Assembly: GCA_946619625.1 (NCBI GenBank)
Contig: CAMOMF010000035.1
Coordinates: 1-16,396 of the forward strand
Length of the DNA: 16,396 nt
DNA from: an uncultured Bacteroidales bacterium
GTDB taxonomy: Bacteria > Bacteroidota > Bacteroidia > Bacteroidales > Paludibacteraceae
Direction of reading: 5' to 3'
The notes under the pieces are model-generated. The model ran no database searches. It saw nothing but the letters and a program-made list of their open reading frames with translations, and was not told the origin of the DNA. The position numbers and the translations under genes are program-made. Positions 15,481 to 16,396 of the stretch are shown in pieces; position 1 is the stretch's first letter; the number at the start of each line of letters is the position of its first letter.

Positions 15481-15567
15481 CGCACAATGTTATTTCTTTT
15501 TACAAAAAACACTCTCATTTCGTACAAATCTCCCCCACAATCCGTAAAAAGACAAGTTTGGATGCGA

Positions 15568-15611
15568 AAAATGCCCGCTTGAGGAAGATTGTCTCCGCAA
15601 GCAAGCATTTT
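15568..15611 (-). terminator. Terminator downstream of uxaA
   Basis: On the minus strand AAAATGCTTGCTTG (15611-15598) pairs with CAAGCGGGCATTTT (15581-15568). All 14 positions pair, two of them as G-U, with a 16-nt loop, and the T-run continues to TTTTT. The G-U pairs would be mismatches on the plus strand, fixing direction. It starts 27 nt after the uxaA stop. A small extra hairpin (GAGGG/CCCTC, 15616-15631) sits between. Confidence 0.8.
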
Positions 15612-15637
15612 CTCAGAGGGCTCGCACCCTCGTGTAA

Positions 15638-16396
15638 CTACAGCGTAACGCCGGTCTTGAAGATCGCTATCTCGTGATAACCGTTACGCTCGTTGTTGGT
15701 CTGTCTGCCACTCGCCACTTCAATGATGAAATCGGTGAAGCGGCGGCATGTTTCCTGCATATCTTCGCCCTCGGCAATCACGCCGGCGTTGAAGTCAATC
15801 CATGCGGGTTTGCGTTGATACAGCCCCGAGTTGGTGCTGATCTTCATCGTCGGCACGTATGTACCGAACGGCGTGCCGCGGCCTGTGGGAAACAACACCA
15901 TATGGCAGCCGCTGGACGCCAATGCTGTGGAGGCAACTAGGTCGTTTCCTGGTGCAGACAGCAGGTTCAGACCTTTCTCTTGCAGCCTCTCGCCGTAAGG
16001 CAGTACGCCGCGAACCAACGACTTGCCGCATTTCTGCGTGCAACCCAGCGCTTTGTCTTCCAGCGTGGAGATACCGCCTGCTTTGTTACCCGGACTGGGG
16101 TTCTCGCCCACCGGTTCGCCATGACTGAGGAAATAGTCCTTGAAGTCGTTGATGAGGCTCACGGTCTGGTCGAACAGCTCTTTGTTGGCACAGCGGTCCA
16201 TGAGTATCGTCTCGGCGCCGAACATCTCCGGCACTTCGGTAAGCACGGTCGTGCCGCCTTGTGCCACGAGCCAGTCGCTGAAACAGCCCAGAAGCGGTTT
16301 GGCTTTTATGCCCGAGAAACCGTCTGAGCCGCCTCATTTCAGACCTACGCGCAGTTCGCTCATCGGGACGGACACACGCTTGTCACTCTTGGCAAG
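15638..16396 (-). pseudogene. uxaA: Altronate dehydratase, 3' part, with in-frame TGA at a conserved Cys
   Basis: UxaA dehydrates D-altronate to 2-keto-3-deoxygluconate in galacturonate catabolism, in the cytoplasm. The frame is open from the window edge for 20 codons (ending SELRVGLK), then meets TGA at 16334-16336, then continues for 231 codons to TAG. The following GGSDGFSG, GGTTVLTEVPEMFGAE, ENPSPGNKAGGISTLEDK, LGCTQKCG, NLLSAPGND, TGRGTPFG and terminal IFKTGVTL match my memory of E. coli UxaA closely. There the equivalent of the TGA is Cys in GLECGGSDG. Fourteen codons downstream the usual ITANP and GRFSDY read IKAKP and GCFSDW. The choices are a nonsense mutation with decay, a base error in the sequence, or selenocysteine; I favour the first two. 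The family is about 490-500 aa, so roughly half lies outside the window. A clear terminator follows. Confidence 0.85.

Overview
The window looks like a chromosomal segment from an order Bacteroidales bacterium, probably from a lineage with a type IX secretion system (T9SS). Three promoters match the Bacteroidetes form TTTG-N20-TAnnTTTG. There is a PCMD-family secreted protein, a lipoprotein alpha-amylase, an outer-membrane beta-barrel protein, and two very large secreted proteins whose C-terminal tails resemble short T9SS sorting signals. Ribosome binding sites of the Shine-Dalgarno type are not evident, which is usual for this phylum.

Layout. Positions 3-86 (+) are the likely tail of a gene entering from the left, followed by a hairpin terminator. 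Positions 87-471 are intergenic and hold a purine-rich array with a 22-bp period. Next come, on the minus strand, an outer-membrane barrel protein (472-1437) and a small protein with a possible helix-turn-helix (1562-1933). A second 22-bp tandem array (2176-2372) runs into the 3' end of a GH13 amylase lipoprotein gene (2362-3717). A tRNA-Ala(CGC) with its own promoter and terminator lies just upstream of the amylase.

A divergent promoter at 4077-4108 starts a plus-strand operon: GT4 glycosyltransferase, PCMD protein (ATGA overlap), then a secreted CE1-type esterase with an N-terminal CBM48-like domain (GTG start). On the minus strand, a pair of giant genes (1352 aa then 1280 aa, 1 nt apart) fills 7522-15424. 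Both encode signal peptides, Ig-like or LRR-like modules and matching C-terminal tails, so they are probably co-expressed cell-surface proteins. The right edge holds the 3' half of an altronate dehydratase gene (uxaA) interrupted by an in-frame TGA exactly at a conserved cysteine codon.

Functionally, the amylase, esterase, PCMD protein and UxaA fit a polysaccharide- and uronate-using lifestyle. The GT4 gene shares an operon with two exported proteins for reasons the sequence does not explain. The points most worth a second look are the two 22-bp-period arrays at the 3' ends of two minus-strand genes, the UGA in uxaA, and the giant surface-protein pair.
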